Shown: positions 8,372 through 18,138, counted from the stretch's first letter. The stretch: 64,000 bases of DNA from Stenotrophomonas nematodicola (GCF_009467805.1 NZ_WIAY01000004.1:186001-250000); one strand, 5' to 3'. Notes: generated by a model from the sequence alone, not told the origin. Translations and numbers: made by a program.

Positions 8372-8497
8372 GCTGAAAAAAACAGGGCCGGCAGTCCCCC
8401 GACTACCGGCCCCTTCGCTTCCCCAGCGTGCGCGTAGACCAGCCCCTGTTCCAATTCCGGTCTGTCGTGCCAGTGGCGCGTGCCACGATGGGTGCTA
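8372..8497 (-). ncRNA. Candidate sigma-54-dependent small RNA, minus strand
   Basis: This minus-strand interval starts about 12 bases downstream of a good -24/-12 element and ends in a terminator hairpin with a seven-T run. It has no convincing ORF. The predicted RNA is about 126 nucleotides. It would run opposite to the mnmG transcript and converge on the plus-strand RNA candidate. The match of promoter and terminator at a sensible distance is the whole case; no known RNA family is recognised. Confidence 0.42.
8375..8412 (-). terminator. Rho-independent terminator, minus strand
   Basis: On the minus strand, arms GGGCCGG and CCGGCCC (8406-8412 and 8385-8391) plus inner AGTC/GACT surround a G-rich loop and are followed by TGTTTTTTT. 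No annotated minus-strand gene ends here, which is why an unannotated minus-strand transcript is suspected. Confidence 0.7.
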
Positions 8498-8507
8498 TTG
8501 GGTTATC

Positions 8508-8523
8508 TGCAGATTGCGTGCCA
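8508..8523 (-). promoter_or_regulatory. Sigma-54-type (-24/-12) promoter
   Basis: The minus strand reads TGGCACG, then CAAT, then CTGCA. The RpoN consensus is TGGCACG-N4-TTGCA, so only one base differs, and the GG-to-GC spacing is exact. It points away from mnmG toward the minus-strand terminator at 8412-8375. Confidence 0.5.
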
Positions 8524-8538
8524 ACTTGAGGGTAATTT

Positions 8539-8567
8539 TTCGACCCGGGCCCGATTGGCGCTAAAAT
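8539..8567 (+). promoter_or_regulatory. Candidate mnmG promoter
   Basis: TTCGAC (8539-8544), a 17-base spacer and TAAAAT (8562-8567) lie 70 bases ahead of the mnmG ATG. The -10 is good and the -35 weak. The rest of the 8413-8636 stretch holds nothing else I can support. Confidence 0.4.
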
Positions 8568-8636
8568 CGCCACCCCTCCCCCTCCCCGGGGGGGAATCCA
8601 AGGCCCTTCGGCCCCGTCCCCCCGAGCCCCATCGCC

Positions 8637-10526
8637 ATGTCCGATTCCTTCCATCATCACGACGTCATCGTCATCGGCGGCGGCCATGCCGGCACTGAGG
8701 CCGCGCTGGCGGCCGCGCGCAGCGGGGCCCGCACCCTGCTGCTGACCCACAATGTGGAAACCATCGGTGCGATGAGCTGCAACCCGGCCATTGGCGGCAT
8801 CGGCAAGGGTCACCTGGTCAAAGAGATCGACGCCCTCGGCGGGGCGATGGCGCATGCCGCCGACCGCGCCGGCATCCAGTGGCGCACCCTCAACGCCTCC
8901 AAAGGCCCTGCCGTGCGCGCCACGCGCTGCCAGGCCGACCGCAACCTGTACCGCATGGCAGTGCGCCGGATGGTCGAAGCGCAGCCGAACCTGACCGTGT
9001 TCCAGGCGGCCGTGGACGACCTGGTGATCGAGGGCGATGCGGTCCGCGGCGCCATCACCCAGACCGGCCTGCGCTTCCATGCCAAGGCGGTGGTGCTGAC
9101 CGCCGGCACCTTCCTGGCCGGCAAGATCCACGTGGGTCAGACCCAGTACGCCGCCGGCCGCATGGGCGATCCGCCGGCCACCACCCTGGCCGCGCGCCTG
9201 CGCGAACGCCCGTTCGTGGTGGACCGGCTCAAGACCGGCACCCCGCCGCGCATCGACGGCCGTTCGCTGGACTATTCGGTGATGGCCGAACAGCCTGGCG
9301 ACACCCCGCGTCCGGTGATGTCCTTCCTGGGCGATGCAGCCGATCACCCGGCCCAGGTCAGCTGCTGGATCACCCACACCAGCGAGCGCACCCACGAGAT
9401 CATCCGCAGCGCACTGCACCGCTCGCCGCTGTACAGCGGCCAGATCGAGGGCATCGGCCCGCGCTACTGCCCCTCCATCGAGGACAAAGTGGTGCGCTTT
9501 GCCGAAAAGGCCAGCCACCAGATCTTCGTCGAGCCCGAAGGGCTGGATGTGGTGGAGATCTATCCCAACGGCATCTCCACCTCGCTGCCGTTCGACGTGC
9601 AGCTGGACCTGGTGCGCAGCATCGCCGGCTTCGAGAACGCGCACATCACCCGGCCCGGCTACGCGATCGAGTACGACTTCTTCGATCCGCGCGGCCTGAA
9701 CAACACCCTGGAAACCAAGAGCGTGTCCGGCCTGTTCTTCGCCGGCCAGATCAACGGCACCACCGGCTACGAGGAGGCAGCCGCGCAGGGCCTGCTCGCC
9801 GGCCTCAACGCCGCGCGCGCCTGCCGCGACGAAGCGGGCTGGTGCCCGCGCCGCGACGAAGCCTACCTGGGCGTGCTGGTGGATGATCTGATCACCCACG
9901 GCACGACCGAGCCGTACCGCATGTTCACCAGCCGCGCCGAGTACCGCCTGCAGCTGCGCGAAGACAACGCCGACGTGCGCCTGACCGGCATCGGCCGCGA
10001 ACTGGGCGTGGTGGACGACCGCCGCTGGGCGGCGTTCCAGGCCAAACAGGAGGCCGTGGCCCGCGAGTCGGCACGCCTGCGGGCGCTGTGGGCAACCCCG
10101 GGCAATGCGCTGGGCCGCGAGGTTGAAACCACCCTGGGCGTGGCAGTCAGCCGCGAGACCAACGTGCTCGACCTGATCAAGCGCCCCGAACTGGATTACG
10201 CCACGCTCATGCAGGTGCCCTCGCTCGGCCCGGCCGTGGACGACCCCAAAGTGGCCGAGCAGGTCGAGATCGGGGTGAAGTACGCCGGCTACCTGGACCG
10301 CCAGCGCGAGGAGATCGAGCGCCAGCAGCGCCACGAAAACACCGCGATCGCCAGCGATTTCGACTATGCCGGCGTGCGTGGGCTGTCGGCCGAGGTGCAG
10401 CAGAAGCTCGAGCGCGTGCGCCCGCAGACCATCGGCCAGGCCCAGCGCATCCCCGGCATGACCCCGGCGGCCATCTCGCTGCTGCTGGTGCACCTGGAGC
10501 GCGCACGCCGCAGCCGCGTGGCGTGA
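8637..10526 (+). CDS. mnmG: tRNA uridine-5-carboxymethylaminomethyl(34) synthesis enzyme MnmG
   Basis: A 629-residue FAD enzyme of the usual MnmG (GidA) length. With MnmE it installs the cmnm5 group at the wobble uridine of certain tRNAs in the cytoplasm. The dinucleotide-binding motif is [11 protein letters not shown], followed by the family signature [19 protein letters not shown]. Later come the cysteine-containing [10 protein letters not shown] and the second signature [22 protein letters not shown]. The helical MnmE/tRNA-binding C-terminus is complete. mnmE is not in the window. Confidence 0.98.
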   Translation: MSDSFHHHDVIVIGGGHAGTEAALAAARSGARTLLLTHNVETIGAMSCNPAIGGIGKGHLVKEIDALGGAMAHAADRAGIQWRTLNASKGPAVRATRCQADRNLYRMAVRRMVEAQPNLTVFQAAVDDLVIEGDAVRGAITQTGLRFHAKAVVLTAGTFLAGKIHVGQTQYAAGRMGDPPATTLAARLRERPFVVDRLKTGTPPRIDGRSLDYSVMAEQPGDTPRPVMSFLGDAADHPAQVSCWITHTSERTHEIIRSALHRSPLYSGQIEGIGPRYCPSIEDKVVRFAEKASHQIFVEPEGLDVVEIYPNGISTSLPFDVQLDLVRSIAGFENAHITRPGYAIEYDFFDPRGLNNTLETKSVSGLFFAGQINGTTGYEEAAAQGLLAGLNAARACRDEAGWCPRRDEAYLGVLVDDLITHGTTEPYRMFTSRAEYRLQLREDNADVRLTGIGRELGVVDDRRWAAFQAKQEAVARESARLRALWATPGNALGREVETTLGVAVSRETNVLDLIKRPELDYATLMQVPSLGPAVDDPKVAEQVEIGVKYAGYLDRQREEIERQQRHENTAIASDFDYAGVRGLSAEVQQKLERVRPQTIGQAQRIPGMTPAAISLLLVHLERARRSRVA

Positions 10527-10617
10527 TGCACCACCGGCGTGCACACGCCGGGAGCGGAAAGGCCACGCGGTATCATGCCGATGCACCCACCGTGGCGTGC
10601 GATTGCCTGGAGACCAT

Positions 10618-11148
10618 GTGAGCCCGATCCGCCCCTTCCTCGACACACTGCCGGTGCTCGGCGAGCGCTGCTACATCGACCCGGCCTGCACCCTGATCGG
10701 CGATGTCGTGCTGGGCGATGACGTCTCGGTGTGGCCGGGCACGGTGATCCGGGGCGACGTCAATTACGTGCGCATCGGCGCGCGCAGCAACATCCAGGAC
10801 GGCACGATCATCCATGTCAGCCACCACAGTCCGTTCAACATGGGGGGCTACCCGACGCTGATCGGCGAAGGTGTCACGGTCGGCCACGGCACCATCATCC
10901 ATGCCTGCACCATCGGCGACTACAGCCTCATCGGCATGGGCGCGTGCATTCTCGACGGCGCCGAAGTGAAGCCCCACGGCTTCCTGGGTGCCGGTGCGGT
11001 GCTCGGGCCGGGCAAGGTGGTCGGCGAGGGCGAGCTGTGGCTCGGCAATCCGGCCCGCCTGGCACGCCCGCTGCGCGACAAAGAGATCGAGGCGCTGCAC
11101 TACTCGGCCGATCACTACGTGCGGTTGAAGGACAAGTATCTGGCCTGA
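10618..11148 (+). CDS. yrdA: Gamma-carbonic-anhydrase-like hexapeptide protein
   Basis: A 176-residue left-handed beta-helix protein of the YrdA/CaiE/PaaY group. Hexapeptide repeats run from about residue 20 to 125. The segments IRGDVNYVRIGARSNIQDG, HVSHHSP and VGHGTIIHACTIGD carry the three-histidine metal site typical of gamma-class carbonic anhydrases. The tail LHYSADHYVRLKDKYL closely resembles E. coli YrdA. GTG at 10618 is preferred because TGGAGA stands six bases upstream; another in-frame GTG at 10597 lacks a ribosome site. Carbonic anhydrase activity is not certain for this subgroup. Confidence 0.88.
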   Translation: MSPIRPFLDTLPVLGERCYIDPACTLIGDVVLGDDVSVWPGTVIRGDVNYVRIGARSNIQDGTIIHVSHHSPFNMGGYPTLIGEGVTVGHGTIIHACTIGDYSLIGMGACILDGAEVKPHGFLGAGAVLGPGKVVGEGELWLGNPARLARPLRDKEIEALHYSADHYVRLKDKYLA

Positions 11149-11340
11149 TCGCGACGCACGCTGTCGGCTTGCGTTCGCTGTCCTGGCCATCGCTGGGCAT
11201 CGGCGGTCGCGCACGGTAAAGTCCTCAGCCGACCAGGACGCAGTCGAGAACCGCATGCCCGTGCAGGCAGCCGACCGGAGAGGATTCCGGCATTTCGCCT
11301 TCCACCACTGTCGAGCCATGCCCCACCGGTGCGCGCGCCG

Positions 11341-12030
11341 ATGAGCGTACCGATGCTGGACACCTACCGTGAAGTGATCACGCCCGAAGGCGTGCCGCTG
11401 CACCTGCCGGCCGCCGGCCCGTTGCCGCGCGCGCTGGCCTGGGCCATCGACTTCGCCATCCGCTTCGGCGCGTTGTCGGTGATGAGCGTTCCACTGGCCT
11501 TCCTTGGCGACTTCGGCCAGGGCCTGTACCTCGGGCTGCTGTTTTTGATGTTCTGGGCCTACACCATCGTGCAGGAAGCGCTGTGGGGCCAGACCATCGG
11601 CAAGCGCGCGATGGGCCTGCGCGTGGTCGCGCAGGACGGCGCACCGGTGGGCTGGATGGCCGCCATCACCCGCAATCTCCTGCGCACCGTGGACATGCTG
11701 CCGTTCGGCTACGCGCTGGGCCTGCTGTCATGCCTGTTCGACGCGCATGGCCGGCGGCTGGGCGACATGGTGGCGCGCACTGTGGTGATCCACATCGGCG
11801 CGCCGGCAGATGGCGGGACCCTGGCCATCGACAGCGTGCTGCCGCCGCCGCAGCCGCTGCAGCCGGCCGAACAGGCTGCCTTGATCGCCTTCGCTGAACG
11901 CGCACCGCGCCTGCCCGGCCCGCGCCAGCAGGAACTGGCCGGGCTGCTCACGCCATTGAGCGGCGGCCACGGCCAGGTGGGCGTGCTGCGCCTGTATGCG
12001 ATGGCCAACTGGCTGCTGGGTCGCCGATGA
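11341..12030 (+). CDS. RDD family membrane protein
   Basis: A 229-residue protein with an RDD domain: PRALAWAIDFAIRFGAL (R...D), two or three hydrophobic helices, and the typical GQTIGKRAMGLRVV segment. A soluble tail of about 80 residues follows. It opens a six-gene cluster whose members overlap by 4 to 11 bases. RDD proteins have been linked to ion or solute transport, but the role in MoxR-type clusters is not established. ATG 11341 is chosen; an in-frame ATG at 11329 is possible. Confidence 0.85.
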   Translation: MSVPMLDTYREVITPEGVPLHLPAAGPLPRALAWAIDFAIRFGALSVMSVPLAFLGDFGQGLYLGLLFLMFWAYTIVQEALWGQTIGKRAMGLRVVAQDGAPVGWMAAITRNLLRTVDMLPFGYALGLLSCLFDAHGRRLGDMVARTVVIHIGAPADGGTLAIDSVLPPPQPLQPAEQAALIAFAERAPRLPGPRQQELAGLLTPLSGGHGQVGVLRLYAMANWLLGRR

Positions 12031-13019
12031 AGCAGGAACAGTTCGTCGCCCGGTATCAGCCCGAATGGCAGGCGCTGGAGCGCTGGCTGGCGATCCGCGG
12101 CCGCGATCCGCGCCGGGCGCGGCGTACCCCCGACCCTGATGGCCTGGACGATGCGGACATGCCGCAGCGCTACCGTCGCCTCTGTCAGCAGTTGGCACTG
12201 GCGCGCAGGCGCGGCTACAGCCCGCAGCTGGTGGCGCGCCTGCAGTCGCTCATGCAGCAGGGCCACGGCGTGCTCTACCGCACGCCCGCACCACGCTGGC
12301 GACGTGCGGTGGAATTCCTGTTCGCCGACTTCCCGCAGCTGGTACGCAGCCAGGCCCGTGCGATGTGGGTGGCCACCGCCGTATTCGTGATCCCGCTGGT
12401 GGGCACCTTCGCGGCGCTGCAATGGCACCCCGAGCTGATCCATCTGCTGATGGGCAACGACGAGATCGCCCGCATGGAGCGCATGTACGACCCGTCATCG
12501 CCACACCTGGGGCGCGACAGCGGTACGGACTGGATGATGTTCGGCTACTACATCATGAACAACATCAGCATCGGTCTGCGCACCTTCGCCAGCGGCCTGC
12601 TGGCCGGCGTCGGCACCCTGCTGGTGCTGCTGTTCAATGGCCTGACCATCGGCGCGGTCGCCGGCCACCTGCAGCAGGTCGGCCACGGTGATCCCTTCTG
12701 GCGCTTCGTGGTCGGCCACGGCGCGTTCGAACTCACCGCGATCGTCATCGCCGGTGGCGCCGGTCTGCAGCTGGGCATGAAACTGCTGGCGCCCGGCCGC
12801 CGACGGCGCATCGACGCGCTGGTCGAGGGTGGCGTGATCGGTGCCCGGCTCTGCCTGGGCGTGGCGGCGATGCTGCTCGTGGCCGCCTTCATCGAGGCGT
12901 TCTGGTCATCCATCGCCGACGTGCCGGCCTGGGGCAAGTACAGCGTGGCCGCGGTGTTGTGGACGCTGGTGCTGCTGTGGCTCTGGCGTGGCGGACGCGG
13001 AGGTGCGCGTGCGGATTGA
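12027..13019 (+). CDS. Stage II sporulation protein M-like membrane protein
   Basis: A 330-residue protein of the SpoIIM superfamily (DUF95). After a cytoplasmic N-terminus of about 105 residues, a set of membrane helices runs to the C-terminus. These include MWVATAVFVIPLVGTFAAL, LLAGVGTLLVLLFNGLTIGAVAGHL and the conserved GHGAFELTAIVIAGGAGLQLG. Despite the name, the family is widespread in non-sporulating bacteria and commonly found with MoxR and DUF58 genes. It overlaps the RDD gene by four bases (ATGA). Confidence 0.88.
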   Translation: MKQEQFVARYQPEWQALERWLAIRGRDPRRARRTPDPDGLDDADMPQRYRRLCQQLALARRRGYSPQLVARLQSLMQQGHGVLYRTPAPRWRRAVEFLFADFPQLVRSQARAMWVATAVFVIPLVGTFAALQWHPELIHLLMGNDEIARMERMYDPSSPHLGRDSGTDWMMFGYYIMNNISIGLRTFASGLLAGVGTLLVLLFNGLTIGAVAGHLQQVGHGDPFWRFVVGHGAFELTAIVIAGGAGLQLGMKLLAPGRRRRIDALVEGGVIGARLCLGVAAMLLVAAFIEAFWSSIADVPAWGKYSVAAVLWTLVLLWLWRGGRGGARAD

Positions 13020-14661
13020 CCAGCTCAACGTGGTCCTGCGTGCGCGCTCGGGCTGGGAGGCGATGGAACTGGGCACGGCGTTGGTGCGCCGGCATGCCGT
13101 GGCGATCTGGACGCCCTGGCTGTTGCTGGCGCTGCCGGTGTTCGTGGCGCTCAACACCCTGGCCTGGTGGGCCGATGCCTTCGCGCTGGCGTGGCTGGCG
13201 ATGTGGTGGCTCAAGCCCCTGTTCGAGCGCGTGGCACTGTACGTGATCTCCCGCGGCGTGTTCGGCGAAACACCCGGAACGCTCGATACGCTGCGCGCAC
13301 AGCGGCACTGGGGCTGGCAGGGCTTCTGGGGTTACCTGGGCTGGCGCCGGCCGAGTCCGATGCGCACGGTGATGCTGCCGGTCAACCTGCTTGAAGGCGC
13401 CGACCCGGTGCATCGCCGCGACCGACGCCGCGCAATCCTCAATGGCACGCTCGGCCACAGCCTGATGCTGACCCTGGTGGCGATGACGTTCGAGGTGGTT
13501 CTGGTGGTCGGCGCGATCGCCGGGGTGTTCATGCTGGTGCCGTTCGAACAGCTGCCCGATTCGTGGCGTGCGGCATGGGCGATGGTGGGTGAAGACACGC
13601 CAGCCTGGGCGAAACTCTGCTTCAACCTGCTGTGCTGGGCAGCCGCCACGCTGATCGGCCCGTTCCATGTGGGCGCCGGCTTCGGGCTGTATCTCAACCG
13701 CCGCACCGAGATGGAAGCGTGGGATGTGGAGATCGCCTTCCGACGTCTGCGCGAACGCCTGCGCCAGGCCGCGCCGCTGCTGATGCTGGCGCTGGTGCTT
13801 GCCTGGCCGGCCAGCGTGCTGCATGCCCAGCAGGCACCCCCCGCCGACACGGTCGACGACACCGCGCCCGATACGGACACCACCGGCGGCGATGCCGACG
13901 TACAGGAGGCGCAGATCCGCGAGCGCATCCAGAAGCGCCGTGAGGGCGGGCAGACCCCGCCGCGCGACGCACCATCGATCTTCGGCAACGATCCGGTGGA
14001 CACCGCCGGCTTCCGCCAGGCCGTGGAGCGCGCCTACGAGGACCCGCTGCAGCATCCGACCCGCACCGTCACCGAATGGCGGCGCATTCCCGACGACGCT
14101 GCGGACAAAAAGAAGAAGAAGAAGGAACTGGATGCCCGTCCGACCGAACGCAGCGCGCGCACGAAAACGGCGGCACAGTGGTCGGCGCAGATCGCCGAAT
14201 GGGGTCTGTGGGCGTTCGTGGGCGTGCTGGTGGTGATTCTGCTGTTGACTACACGACGCTGGCTGCCGTGGCTGCGCGGCAGCGGCCGTCGGCGGCGCGA
14301 GAAGGAGGCAACGCCCGTGCAGGAGGACGCGATCACCCTGCCCGACGTGGTGCCGCCGGATGTGGCAACGCGCGCGCGCGCACTGTGGCAGCAGGGACGG
14401 CCGCGCCAGGCCCTGGCGCTGCTGTACCGGGCCAGCGTGGAGAGCATGAGCGAGCGTGCGCAGGTCAGCCTGCCGCCCGGCGCCACCGAAGCGCAGTGCC
14501 TGCGCGCGGCCCGACGCATGCCCGACGAAGGCGACCGCACAGCGTTCGCCCGCGTCGTGCGGGTCTGGCAGTACGCGGCGTACGCCGGCCGCCTGCCCGA
14601 TGACGCCGAGTTCGATGCGCTCGCCGGCAGCCTGCGCGAGCAGTTCCGGTGGCAGGCATGA
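13009..14661 (+). CDS. DUF4129 domain membrane protein
   Basis: A 550-residue protein with several N-terminal membrane helices (TPWLLLALPVFVALNTLAWW and others), a long Asp/Thr-rich linker, a further helix (WGLWAFVGVLVVILLL) and a C-terminal DUF4129 domain (ALWQQGRPRQALALLYRAS). The start is GTG at 13009, which overlaps the SpoIIM-like gene by 11 bases and has GCGGAG just upstream; GTG at 13003 is an alternative. DUF4129 is usually fused to or neighbours transglutaminase-like proteins in MoxR-DUF58 clusters; no transglutaminase domain is seen here. Confidence 0.82.
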   Translation: MRIDQLNVVLRARSGWEAMELGTALVRRHAVAIWTPWLLLALPVFVALNTLAWWADAFALAWLAMWWLKPLFERVALYVISRGVFGETPGTLDTLRAQRHWGWQGFWGYLGWRRPSPMRTVMLPVNLLEGADPVHRRDRRRAILNGTLGHSLMLTLVAMTFEVVLVVGAIAGVFMLVPFEQLPDSWRAAWAMVGEDTPAWAKLCFNLLCWAAATLIGPFHVGAGFGLYLNRRTEMEAWDVEIAFRRLRERLRQAAPLLMLALVLAWPASVLHAQQAPPADTVDDTAPDTDTTGGDADVQEAQIRERIQKRREGGQTPPRDAPSIFGNDPVDTAGFRQAVERAYEDPLQHPTRTVTEWRRIPDDAADKKKKKKELDARPTERSARTKTAAQWSAQIAEWGLWAFVGVLVVILLLTTRRWLPWLRGSGRRRREKEATPVQEDAITLPDVVPPDVATRARALWQQGRPRQALALLYRASVESMSERAQVSLPPGATEAQCLRAARRMPDEGDRTAFARVVRVWQYAAYAGRLPDDAEFDALAGSLREQFRWQA

Positions 14662-15821
14662 GGACGCGTCTGCGCTGGCTGCTGGCGGTGGCCCTGCTGC
14701 TGGTCGTGGCAGTGCCGCTGACCATCCTGTTCCTGCGCACGCATGAGCGCGTGACCCGCGTGGAGACGCTGCCGCCGCAGGGCGAAGCCCGCTACAACCC
14801 GCTGTACGTGCTCGGCCAGGCGCTGCGCGCCGACGGCCTGGAGGCGAATGCGCGACCGCGACTGGACCTGACGGCGATGGCACTGCAGCCGCACGACACC
14901 GTGGTGCTGCTGCAGGACAGTGCCGCGCTGCCGCCGACCACGGCGCGCGCCCTGCTGGACTGGGTGGAGCGCGGCGGTCACCTGATCGTCCGCACGACCC
15001 CGCTCACCGCCGACGACGCGGCGGACGACACAGCGGACAATGGCCCGCTGCTGGATATGCTCGGCGTCGACGGGACGTCGCGACGCAACGCGTGCGCGCC
15101 ATTCCATGTGGCCGACGATGTCAACCACGTCGAGTTCTGCGACAGCCGACGCTTCGACGTCGATCCACCGACCGGCATCCGGGTGGCACAGGCGTGGCGC
15201 GATGAGGAGCACGGCCACGTGTTCGTCCGGCTGCGCCGTGCCGCCGGCACCGTGGATGTGCTCGCCGACCTGAACTTCATGAAGAACAGCGCGGCACCGG
15301 GCGTGGACGGCCTCCACGACAAGGCCCATCGCGATCTTGCCCGCTACGTGCTCGCGCCCAACTACGGCAAGGGCACGGTATGGCTGGTATATGGCACGCG
15401 CCCGCCCTCGCTGTGGCAGCGCGTGTTCCATGATGGCTGGCCGGTGTGGGTGCCGTTGCTGCTGGCGCTGCTGGGCTGGCTGTGGCTGCGCGCGCAACGC
15501 ATGGGCAGCCTGCTGCCCTCGCCTGCAGTCGAACGCCGCTCGCTGCTCGAACATGTCCGCGCCAGCGGCGAGCACCTGCTCCGCTACGGCAAGGCACCGC
15601 TGCTGTACGACGCCGTGCGGCAGGCCTTCCTCAACCGCCTGCGCCGACGTGCACCGACCGCCGCGGCGCTGGGGGGCGACGCCCGGATCCACGCCATCGC
15701 CACCCTGCTGCAGTGGTCGCACGACCGCGTCCGCATTGCCCTGCAGCCGCCCGCTGCCCACGACGTCGCCGGCCTGCGCGACCGCATCCGCCTGCTGATC
15801 CAGATGAGAAACCTGCTATGA
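14658..15821 (+). CDS. DUF4350 domain membrane protein
   Basis: A 387-residue protein with one N-terminal helix (LLAVALLLVVAVPLTILFL), a periplasm-facing DUF4350-type alpha/beta domain (NPLYVLGQALRADG, VVLLQDSAALP, WVERGGHLIVRT), a second helix around GWPVWVPLLLALLGWLWL, and a cytoplasmic tail. The start overlaps the DUF4129 stop as ATGA. The family accompanies MoxR ATPases; its molecular role is unknown. Confidence 0.82.
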   Translation: MRTRLRWLLAVALLLVVAVPLTILFLRTHERVTRVETLPPQGEARYNPLYVLGQALRADGLEANARPRLDLTAMALQPHDTVVLLQDSAALPPTTARALLDWVERGGHLIVRTTPLTADDAADDTADNGPLLDMLGVDGTSRRNACAPFHVADDVNHVEFCDSRRFDVDPPTGIRVAQAWRDEEHGHVFVRLRRAAGTVDVLADLNFMKNSAAPGVDGLHDKAHRDLARYVLAPNYGKGTVWLVYGTRPPSLWQRVFHDGWPVWVPLLLALLGWLWLRAQRMGSLLPSPAVERRSLLEHVRASGEHLLRYGKAPLLYDAVRQAFLNRLRRRAPTAAALGGDARIHAIATLLQWSHDRVRIALQPPAAHDVAGLRDRIRLLIQMRNLL

Positions 15822-16831
15822 CCGATCCCATCGCTTCCACGCCACCGTCTCTCGATGCCTCACCTGCCTCCGTGTCCGGCACGTCGCTGATCGACCGCGT
15901 CGACGCCGTGCGCGAGGCGGTCGGCCGCGCGTTCATCGGCCAGTCCGACGTGCTCGACCAGATCCTGATCGCGTTGCTGGCCGGCGGCCACGTGCTGATC
16001 GAAGGCGTACCGGGCCTGGGCAAGACCCTGCTGGTACGCGCGCTGGCCCAGGCACTGGAGCTGGATTACGGACGCGTGCAGTTCACCCCGGACCTGATGC
16101 CCAGCGACGTCAGCGGCCATGCGGTGTACGACCCGAAGACCGAGAGCTTCAAGATCCGCCGCGGCCCGGTGTTCACCAACCTGCTGCTGGCCGATGAAAT
16201 CAACCGCGCGCCGGCAAAGACCCAGTCGGCCCTGCTGGAAGTGATGCAGGAAGGCCAGGTCACCATCGAGGGCAAGGCGTTCACGCTGTCGCCGCCGTTC
16301 CTGGCCCTGGCCACGCAGAACCCGGTGGAGCAGGAGGGCACCTATCCCCTGCCCGAGGCGCAGCTGGACCGCTTTCTGCTCAAGGTGATCATCGACTACC
16401 CGGCGCTGGAAGACGAGAAGCGCATGGTCGATGCGATCACCACCGGCCGCAGCGCTGGCGACTTCGATCTGTCGCAGGTGCCCCGCGTGCTCGGCGCGGC
16501 CGATGTGGTGGAACTGCAGCGGGCCACCGCAGCGATCACCGTGGACCCCGAAGTGATCGACTATGCGGTGCGCATCGTTGCCGCCACGCGCCAATGGCCG
16601 GGCATCGCGCTGGGTGCAGGGCCGCGCGGCAGCATCGCGCTGGTGCGTGCCGCGCGTGCACAGGCAGTGCTGTCCGGTCGCGATTTCGTCACCCCCGATG
16701 ATGTCCGCGACATCACCAAGCCCGCCCTGCGCCACCGCATCGCGCTGGCCCCCGAACTGCAGATCGAAGGCCAGTCCGCCGACGACGCGCTGGGCGCGCT
16801 GCTGGCCAAGGTGGAAGCGCCGCGCAAATGA
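15818..16831 (+). CDS. MoxR-family AAA+ ATPase
   Basis: A 337-residue AAA+ ATPase. Walker A is GVPGLGKT, Walker B is [12 protein letters not shown], and sensor 1 is [21 protein letters not shown]. The C-terminal lid domain is complete. MoxR ATPases act as chaperone-like remodelers for metal-cofactor or membrane protein maturation, normally with von Willebrand A partners. Coupled by ATGA to the genes on both sides. The natural partner here is the DUF58 protein; no separate VWA protein follows. Confidence 0.93.
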   Translation: MTDPIASTPPSLDASPASVSGTSLIDRVDAVREAVGRAFIGQSDVLDQILIALLAGGHVLIEGVPGLGKTLLVRALAQALELDYGRVQFTPDLMPSDVSGHAVYDPKTESFKIRRGPVFTNLLLADEINRAPAKTQSALLEVMQEGQVTIEGKAFTLSPPFLALATQNPVEQEGTYPLPEAQLDRFLLKVIIDYPALEDEKRMVDAITTGRSAGDFDLSQVPRVLGAADVVELQRATAAITVDPEVIDYAVRIVAATRQWPGIALGAGPRGSIALVRAARAQAVLSGRDFVTPDDVRDITKPALRHRIALAPELQIEGQSADDALGALLAKVEAPRK

Positions 16832-18126
16832 GGCCGGCCCCGCCGCTGCTGGCACTGCTGTGCGGCTGGGGCCTGTGCGGGCTGCCGGTCGCGTTCGGGC
16901 TGTGGCCCGTGCGCGTCTGGTGGATGCTCGCCGCCGGCATCGCCGGGCTCGCGCTGATCGACCTGGTGCGCCTGTGGCGGCAGCCCTCTCCGAGCGTGCA
17001 GCGCGCACTGCCCGAAGCGCTGGCGCTGAACGTGGACCGCAGCGTCACGCTGCGGCTGGAATCGAGCCTGCGCCAGCGCGTGGACGTGTTCGATCTGGTT
17101 CCTGGCGCGTGGGCCGTGAAGGGCCTGCCGCGCGCGTTGTCGCTCAAGCCGATGGTGGCCAGCAGCGTGGACTACACGCTGACCCCGACGGCGCGCGGCC
17201 GCTTCCTGTTCGACGGCGTACACCTGCGCGTGCACGCGCCGTGGCGTCTGTGGCGGCAACGGCGCACCCTGCCGTCAACGCTGGCGGTGAGGGTGTACCC
17301 CAACTTTGTGCCGTTGACCCGCTTCGCGCTGTTCAGCGCCGAACAGGCCTCGCGACTGGTCGGGGCGCACCTGAAGCGCCGCCGTGGTGAAGGCACCGAT
17401 TTCCACCAGATGCGCGAGTACCGCGTCGGCGACAGCCTGCGGCAGATCGACTGGAAGGCGACTTCGCGCGCGCGCAAGCTGATCTCGCGCGAGTACCAGG
17501 ACGAGAAGAACCAGCAGATGGTGCTGATGATCGATACCGGTCGTCGCATGATGGCCAGCGAGGGCGGTCTGTCGCACTTCGATCATGTCCTCAACGCGGC
17601 GCTGGTGGTGTCCTACCTGGCGCTGCGCCAGGGCGACGGCGTAGGGCTGCTCGCCAGCGGCGGCGACCAGCGCTGGGTCGCGCCGCAACGCGGCATGGGC
17701 GCGATCGATACGCTGCTGCGCGCCAGCCACGACCTGCAGGCACGCCCGGTAGCGACCGACTATCTGGCCGCGGCCACCGAGCTGAGCCTGCGCCAGCGCC
17801 GCCGCTCGCTGGTGATGCTGGTCACCAACGTGCGCGATGAAGACATCGAAGACCTGCTGGCGGCCGTGCGCCTGCTGCAGCGCCAGCACCTGGTGTGCGT
17901 GGCCAGCCTGCGCGAGCGGGAACTGGATGATGCGCTCGCCGAGCCGGTGGAGAGCATGGAGGACGCCATCCGGGCCGGCGCCATCGCGCGCTACCTGCAA
18001 CAGCGCAATGAAGCGCATGAGGCGCTGCGCAGCCATCGGGTGATGGTGCTGGATGTGACTGCGGATGCGCTGCCTGGCGCACTGGTGGAGCGGTATCTGG
18101 CGGTCAAGCGCGACGGGTTGCTCTAG
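16828..18126 (+). CDS. DUF58 domain protein
   Basis: A 432-residue protein with two N-terminal membrane helices (LLALLCGWGLCGLPVAFGLW and an adjacent one), a beta-rich domain, and a C-terminal DUF58 domain. Its signature RVGDSLRQIDWKATSR is followed by MVLMIDTGRRMM, which resembles the metal-site start of a VWA fold. It ends the MoxR cluster and overlaps the ATPase gene by four bases. DUF58 proteins are standard partners of MoxR ATPases. Confidence 0.9.
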   Translation: MRPAPPLLALLCGWGLCGLPVAFGLWPVRVWWMLAAGIAGLALIDLVRLWRQPSPSVQRALPEALALNVDRSVTLRLESSLRQRVDVFDLVPGAWAVKGLPRALSLKPMVASSVDYTLTPTARGRFLFDGVHLRVHAPWRLWRQRRTLPSTLAVRVYPNFVPLTRFALFSAEQASRLVGAHLKRRRGEGTDFHQMREYRVGDSLRQIDWKATSRARKLISREYQDEKNQQMVLMIDTGRRMMASEGGLSHFDHVLNAALVVSYLALRQGDGVGLLASGGDQRWVAPQRGMGAIDTLLRASHDLQARPVATDYLAAATELSLRQRRRSLVMLVTNVRDEDIEDLLAAVRLLQRQHLVCVASLRERELDDALAEPVESMEDAIRAGAIARYLQQRNEAHEALRSHRVMVLDVTADALPGALVERYLAVKRDGLL

Positions 18127-18138
18127 GGCGGTCGGTAC

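Noticed and set aside
8233-8454. A 73-codon minus-strand frame in the 8.1-8.6 kb gap
   Set aside because: It runs through two terminator hairpins, has no ribosome site and no family resemblance.
8470-8490. Second sigma-54-like TGGCAC on the minus strand
   Set aside because: It has no matching -12 element at the required spacing.
10534-10551. CCGGCGTG/CACGCCGG hairpin after mnmG as a terminator
   Set aside because: The loop is only two bases and there is no T-run, so I do not call it a terminator.
8403-10646. A 747-codon minus-strand open frame across mnmG
   Set aside because: It is antisense to an intact, well-conserved mnmG, its product is His/Arg/Gly/Ala-rich with no motif, and such frames are common in GC-rich DNA.
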